Assembly: GCA_016186375.1 (NCBI GenBank) | Contig: JACPLS010000057.1 | Location: 1 to 42,655 of the forward strand | Source: Candidatus Pacearchaeota archaeon | Lineage (GTDB): Archaea; Nanobdellota; Nanobdellia; Pacearchaeales; GW2011-AR1 | Reading direction: 5' to 3' | DNA length: 42,655 nucleotides | Part shown: piece by piece, positions 39,140 to 42,655 of the stretch | How positions within the stretch are numbered: the stretch's first letter is position 1 | Layout of the letters: each line of letters begins with the position of its first letter | Notes under the pieces: generated by a model | What the model was told of the DNA's origin: nothing | Seen by the model: the letters and a program-made list of their open reading frames with translations, nothing else | The model's database searches: none | Program-made: the position numbers and the translations under genes

Positions 39140-40309
39140 ATGGCAAAAATAAGTCCAGTATCAATAAAGTATATGATTCATGCCTCATTTAAAGCAGAAG
39201 GTCATCTTGAAAAACCTGATGTAATCGGAGCCATATTCGGGCAGACAGAAGGTTTATTGGGCTCAGAACTTGAAATGCGCGAACTACAAAAAGAAGGAAA
39301 AATTGGCCGTATTGAAGTAAGCCTGGAGGCAGTTGACGGTAAAACACTTGGAGACATAGAAGTTCCTACAGCCCTTGACAAGTCAGAAACTACAATTATT
39401 GCTGCGGCTTTGGAAACCATTGATAGAATAGGCCCAACTGAAGCACTAATCCAAATCACAAAAATCGAAGATGTCAGAGGAAGTAAAAGAGACTTTATAA
39501 TCAATAGGGCAAAAAAACTACTTGAATCCTTGGAAACAAAAGGAGAATTAGAAGAATTTACAAAAACACTAAAAGAAGAGAGCAGAGCTGAAAAAATTCA
39601 GGAATATGGAAATGAGAAACTTCCCGCTGGTGACTTGTCAGGAAATGAAGTAATTGTTGTAGAAGGTAGGGCAGACGTTGTAAATTTACTAAAAAACAGA
39701 GTTAATAATGTCATAGGTATGAACGGGACTAAATTACCTGCAGAAATTTCTAAGCTTGGTGAAAGCAAAGAGCTTGTACTATTTATCGACGGAGACAGGG
39801 GAGGAAAACTTATTGCTAAAAATGTTATTAGTAATGCTAAAATTGAGTGGGTTGCAGTTGCACCAGATGGCAAAGAAGTTGAAGAGCTAACAGGCAAAGA
39901 AATACTTATATCCTTAAGAAAAAGATTACCTGCAAAAGAATTTCTAAGCAGAATTGGAAATGTTAACGGATATAGTTTTAATGAAAAAGAAAAAGAAAGC
40001 TCTTCTAAAATTGATGAGCAATCAATGCCTGGTGATGTGAAAGAATCTTTAAGAAAGGTATATGAGAGTATAAAAGGAAGCAAAGATTCCTTGATCTTGG
40101 ATAAGAATAATGAAATTATCAGAAGAATTTCTTCAAAGGAGATTAATAGAGCTATTTTGGGAGCTGTAAAAGAAATATCAGCAGTAATAATAGATGGAAC
40201 AGCCACGAGTGGAATAATAAAATTATGTGATGAAAAAGGTATTAGTTACTTAGCAGCCTTAAATTTCACCTCCGTCCCTGATGCTAAAGTGAAATTGATT
40301 AGTTTGTAG
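39140..40309 (+). CDS. dnaG: Archaeal DnaG-like Toprim protein
   Basis: A 389-residue archaeal DnaG. The N-terminal domain with SPVSIKYMIHASFKAEGHLE and DVIGAIFGQTEGLLG, then the Toprim domain: VIVVEGRADVVNLL with E175, GMNGTKLP, and LVLFIDGDRGG with D217 and D219. In archaea this protein is linked both to primase activity and to RNA degradation with the exosome. Full length with catalytic acids intact. It is separated from polB by small genes on both strands. The upstream leader may include the structured RNA at 39017-39079. Confidence 0.94.
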   Translation: MAKISPVSIKYMIHASFKAEGHLEKPDVIGAIFGQTEGLLGSELEMRELQKEGKIGRIEVSLEAVDGKTLGDIEVPTALDKSETTIIAAALETIDRIGPTEALIQITKIEDVRGSKRDFIINRAKKLLESLETKGELEEFTKTLKEESRAEKIQEYGNEKLPAGDLSGNEVIVVEGRADVVNLLKNRVNNVIGMNGTKLPAEISKLGESKELVLFIDGDRGGKLIAKNVISNAKIEWVAVAPDGKEVEELTGKEILISLRKRLPAKEFLSRIGNVNGYSFNEKEKESSSKIDEQSMPGDVKESLRKVYESIKGSKDSLILDKNNEIIRRISSKEINRAILGAVKEISAVIIDGTATSGIIKLCDEKGISYLAALNFTSVPDAKVKLISL

Positions 40310-40335
40310 TTCTAGGAATTGGCTTTTATAATCTT

Positions 40336-40665
40336 CTAAAATCTTACTCCTTCTAACACATCTTCTTCTAATACCCACTTTAATCTCATAGAATCGCACC
40401 ATTTTTTAAGCATTAACTTAACTCCCATTATAGTTGGTGCTCCTCTTTTTAAATCATGATGGAGCTTATCTAGTAATTGCCCTCCAACCTCACTTCTTTG
40501 TTTTTGATAAACAACTTCTCCACTAAACCAATTAACTCCATCGTATCCTTCTTCAGTACGCCCAATTATTCTGCCTTCGAGATGTAAATTCTCTCCAGGA
40601 TTTCCATAAGGTATGTCAAATCTTTTTACTATAGCAAGAGGATTTTTCAAATAATCAATTTGCAT
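40336..40665 (-). CDS. Hypothetical soluble protein, 109 aa
   Basis: Unrecognised protein with a beta-rich first half (LHLEGRIIGRTEEGYDGVNW) and a helical, basic second half (GVKLMLKKWCDSMRLKWVLE). Convergent with dnaG (26-base gap). The structured repeat copy B starts about 20 bases upstream of its start, so the repeat occupies its promoter region. Confidence 0.55.
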   Translation of the reverse strand: MQIDYLKNPLAIVKRFDIPYGNPGENLHLEGRIIGRTEEGYDGVNWFSGEVVYQKQRSEVGGQLLDKLHHDLKRGAPTIMGVKLMLKKWCDSMRLKWVLEEDVLEGVRF

Positions 40666-40685
40666 AATAAAAATAGTAATTCAAT

Positions 40686-40857
40686 GTGTCAAGAATTCCG
40701 GAGTAAATTCCAGAGCGTGAATGGAGTTCTTGAGCATGTCAGAAACAGAAGGTTTCTGAGCACCTCGAAACTCAAAGAGTTTCTCAGCCTCGAAAATTAT
40801 TTTTGCTTTCTCTCAAACTTAAGTAAGAAGTTTAAGCAAAAATAATTTTCTTAGTAT
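40686..40857. repeat. Structured hairpin-array repeat, copy B
   Basis: Same order of parts as 4701-4820: an outer TCAAGAA/TTCTTGA helix with an inner hairpin, then two extra hairpins not in copy A (CAGAAAC/GTTTCTG at 40740-40758, GAAACTC/GAGTTTC at 40767-40783), then a perfect 17-bp helix (GAAAATTATTTTTGCTT at 40792-40808 with 40834-40850) and CTTAGTAT. Where copy A has G at two helix positions and C opposite, copy B has A or T with T or A opposite. The 61-codon plus-strand frame across it is a by-product of the repeat. The remainder of the 40666-40917 gap is AT-rich. Confidence 0.65.
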
Positions 40858-40917
40858 TTAAATCTTTTTTAAGAATTAATAATTACTTTTAATCAATAAC
40901 GAATAATAATAAATTAC

Positions 40918-41223
40918 TCAATCGTGTCTAGGCACACTTAAATTTCTAATATTACTGTCTGCAGTTCTTTCCACCAAATAAGCAAGTTCGGTAAATCCGG
41001 AAATCTCCAAATATTCTCTAACTTTAGAGATAATCAAGCGTCGATCATCTGGTAATGTTTCAGAATGACAGTCATGTTCGAAAGCTAATGCTATGTTAGA
41101 CATATGGACCGGCTCACCAACACCCCTTGAAATTTCAAACTGTAAAACCGAACGAGCTCTGGAACTTTTATAAGCACATGCAAAAAATTCATTGTTAGTA
41201 TTATCGTAATGTGTCATTTTCAA
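40918..41223 (-). CDS. Hypothetical soluble protein, 101 aa
   Basis: Soluble protein with His- and Asn-rich start (MKMTHYDNTNNEFF) and helical C-terminal half (DRRLIISKVREYLEISGFTE). I do not know it. A minus-strand TATA (GGTTTAAAAGG near 41246-41257) lies about 28 bases upstream. Divergent from the DUF4032-like gene. Confidence 0.55.
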   Translation of the reverse strand: MKMTHYDNTNNEFFACAYKSSRARSVLQFEISRGVGEPVHMSNIALAFEHDCHSETLPDDRRLIISKVREYLEISGFTELAYLVERTADSNIRNLSVPRHD

Positions 41224-41345
41224 TCTTTCACATCAATTTTCACAGCCTTTTAAACCTTCACATCTTTAAGTGCAAATCATATTATTTGTTATTTTCTAGG
41301 GAAGAACAATGCTTAAATAATAGTAAATCTTTAGATATTTATCAA

Positions 41346-41858
41346 ATGGAAACTCACGGGAGGCAAGCATTTACGATTTTGCAAAATCCAACATCTCTCT
41401 ATCGGGAATTTCTGGCAGAGCGTCAGGAAATTTTAGATCATAAGTGGATAGAATCCGAAAAAGCTGAACATGATATTGGTTTTGAGGGAGCGTTAACTGA
41501 TTGGATTGTTAAACACAAGGAAGGATGGCGCAGAAGAAGAAATTATCAAGGAATTTTAGAAGCAATTCAAAATCACGGAATTAAAATAATCGTATTATCA
41601 GGAAAGAATGTTTATGTTTTACCTCCACTTGAAGAGACCCATCACCATATTAGTAATTTACAAGAATTGTGCGGAGATTATATCCTTGAACAACAAAATA
41701 CTCTAAGAAAGTCTATTGTTCCCTTGGATCGTCCTGTTTTAGGAAAAATCTTTATTAGAGAATACAAAGAAGGAAATCATAATTATCGTCTCCATATTGA
41801 GGAAAGCTTAGAAATTACTGTTAATAGAAGCCAAGAAGGAATACTTAAAATTGTTTAA
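41346..41858 (+). CDS. DUF4032-like protein of unknown function
   Basis: A 170-residue protein started at ATG 41346 because GCTTAAATAATAG, a TATA, lies about 30 bases upstream; the longer reading from 41211 adds 45 residues of low-complexity text across that promoter. The first half, REFLAERQEILDHKWIESEK then DIGFEGALTDWIVKH and WRRRR, matches a conserved pattern (HKW-x-SE...D-x-G-x-E-x-A-x-x-D-x-I) I associate with DUF4032 and related small bacterial proteins. The second half is beta-rich and not recognised. Function unknown. Looks bacterial in origin, which is inference. Confidence 0.6.
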   Translation: METHGRQAFTILQNPTSLYREFLAERQEILDHKWIESEKAEHDIGFEGALTDWIVKHKEGWRRRRNYQGILEAIQNHGIKIIVLSGKNVYVLPPLEETHHHISNLQELCGDYILEQQNTLRKSIVPLDRPVLGKIFIREYKEGNHNYRLHIEESLEITVNRSQEGILKIV

Positions 41859-41994
41859 TTACTTCATTTTTTGTTAAACCTTCAATATAATTTGTAATAT
41901 ACAAGCCAAATCATCTACTCTATTTATTTTTTGTAAGATATCAAAAATAATTAATTATACTTTAATATTGTAATAGATATTTATACGAATATTA

Positions 41995-42655
41995 TTATTT
42001 TTTAGCTACATTATCCCATAGAAATTTGTGATAAGCCTTATAATTTTCAGAAAGCTCTTTGCTTTCTATAAGAAAAGCAAATAAAGTCTCTCCATAAAGA
42101 AATTGCACAACTTTATTTCCATATATGCAAATTACAACAGGGTTAGCACTAAATTCTTTTGGCAGAAAGCGAAGATGTTCAAATTGGAATTGTTTTATTT
42201 CCTTTTTCATTTCAATACGGTGCAAGTTAAACCAAACAATTTTCTTCGAAATCCTTCTTTTATTCCAATTATTGAAAAAATCTGGAAATCTCCGAGGAAC
42301 ATATCTTCCAGAGCCTATCCAATATGTTACTTTATAATTAAGAGTATCTTCCCATACTGCTTTTATTCCTTCAATACCTCGATAAACTTCTGCCTTAATA
42401 TCTGGTTTTTTGGATTCAAACCTAGATAATATATCCGGCATAATATCAGAGACTTTATTTTTTATATTATTTAAAATATCTTTCTTTTCCTCAATATAGC
42501 TTAAGATCTTTTTTGGATTTGAAAGATGAAATGTTCTTCTCTTATTCTCATCAATATATGTAACAAATCCACGTTCAATTAATTTGTTAAGGATGTCATA
42601 GATATTTCTTCTTTCAATTCCTGTTTTCTCATGTATTTTATTTGTTGAAGTTTTA
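41995..42655 (-). CDS. TrmB-family transcriptional regulator, 5' end beyond window
   Basis: The frame is open from the window edge on the minus strand, well beyond the internal ATG at 42441. The N-terminal part visible is a winged helix (STNKIHEKTGIERRNIYDIL, then NKLIERGFVTYIDENKRRTF), followed by a helical linker (YIEEKKDILNNIKNKVSDIM) and the TrmB effector domain (KPDIKAEVYRGIEGIKAVWE). This is the domain order of archaeal TrmB-like regulators, which respond to sugars or other small molecules. At least 219 residues are visible; a few at the start are missing. The 41859-41994 gap is a convergent intergenic stretch without features. Confidence 0.82.
   Translation of the reverse strand, partial: KTSTNKIHEKTGIERRNIYDILNKLIERGFVTYIDENKRRTFHLSNPKKILSYIEEKKDILNNIKNKVSDIMPDILSRFESKKPDIKAEVYRGIEGIKAVWEDTLNYKVTYWIGSGRYVPRRFPDFFNNWNKRRISKKIVWFNLHRIEMKKEIKQFQFEHLRFLPKEFSANPVVICIYGNKVVQFLYGETLFAFLIESKELSENYKAYHKFLWDNVAKK

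Noticed and set aside
39598..40206. 202-codon minus-strand frame opposite dnaG
   Set aside because: Low-complexity Ser/Leu/Ile shadow of the dnaG coding strand, whose Toprim motifs are clear.
40660..40845. 61-codon frame across repeat copy B
   Set aside because: It follows the hairpin sequences; the equivalent reading in copy A is not conserved and differs by amino-acid-changing substitutions.
41211..41345. Longer start for the DUF4032-like gene
   Set aside because: The added 45 residues are low-complexity and span the TATA box that fits ATG 41346.
1..42655. CRISPR array
   Set aside because: No regularly spaced direct repeats seen; the repeated hairpins are few, dispersed and lack spacers.

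Overview
This AT-rich window comes from an archaeon, most likely a small-genome DPANN lineage close to Woesearchaeota or Pacearchaeota. The translation genes (uS12, uS7, an EF-2-type factor), the family B DNA polymerase, FEN-1, the DnaG-like Toprim protein and the adjacent secF-secD pair are all of archaeal type. Most genes start at or just after a TATA box placed 25-30 bases upstream, with little or no leader, and the 5S rRNA gene stands alone. The DPANN assignment is inference from gene content and style, not from a tree.

Layout. 1-1.1 kb: right end of an IS200/IS605-type element and two orphan genes. 1.28-3.4 kb: a broken HEAT-repeat gene and a solitary 5S rRNA on the minus strand, then a heptose gene pair (hldE-type kinase, gmhA). 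3.5-4.9 kb: two separated halves of a tRNA-Leu enclosing a decayed LAGLIDADG endonuclease and a second, complete tRNA-Leu, followed by two kinds of structured repeat. 4.9-11.8 kb: a minus-strand cell-surface locus with a giant exported protein and two smaller exported proteins sharing a C-terminal domain; one of these is frameshifted. 12-14.5 kb: a bacterial-type sigma-70 factor overlapped by an unknown partner gene, then tRNA-Gly(UCC). 15-17.5 kb: secF-secD. 17.6-20.6 kb: small membrane proteins, a wrecked vapBC locus interrupted by a 105-bp hairpin element, and a dolichyl-phosphate-mannose-synthase-like glycosyltransferase. 21.1-25 kb: uS12, an unknown gene, uS7, EF-2. 25-29 kb: MNT/HEPN and AbiE toxin-antitoxin modules, a gene remnant with two stops, and a duplicated AbiE fragment. 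29-31.8 kb: small membrane proteins, including two divergent paralogues with mirror-image promoters. 31.8-34.2 kb: an ATPase with a twin operator and a nucleotidyltransferase pair. 34.2-40.3 kb: replication genes FEN-1, PolB and DnaG with small unknown genes between them. 40.3-42.6 kb: second copy of a structured repeat, three orphan genes, and a TrmB-like regulator cut by the window edge.

Themes. (1) Transcription: a complete sigma-70 protein sits in a genome whose promoters look ordinary archaeal, coupled to an uncharacterised partner. (2) Small structured mobile DNA: a two-hairpin element with a conserved 19-nt loop and changing stems occurs twice, once with a reconstructable empty site. 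A larger hairpin array also occurs twice with compensatory changes. (3) Nested tRNA-Leu genes around an endonuclease remnant. (4) Many toxin-antitoxin and decayed genes, pointing to active gene turnover. (5) Surface and envelope functions: heptose precursors, glycosyltransferase, Sec accessory proteins and sequon-rich surface proteins could work together in making a glycosylated cell surface, but this link is inference.
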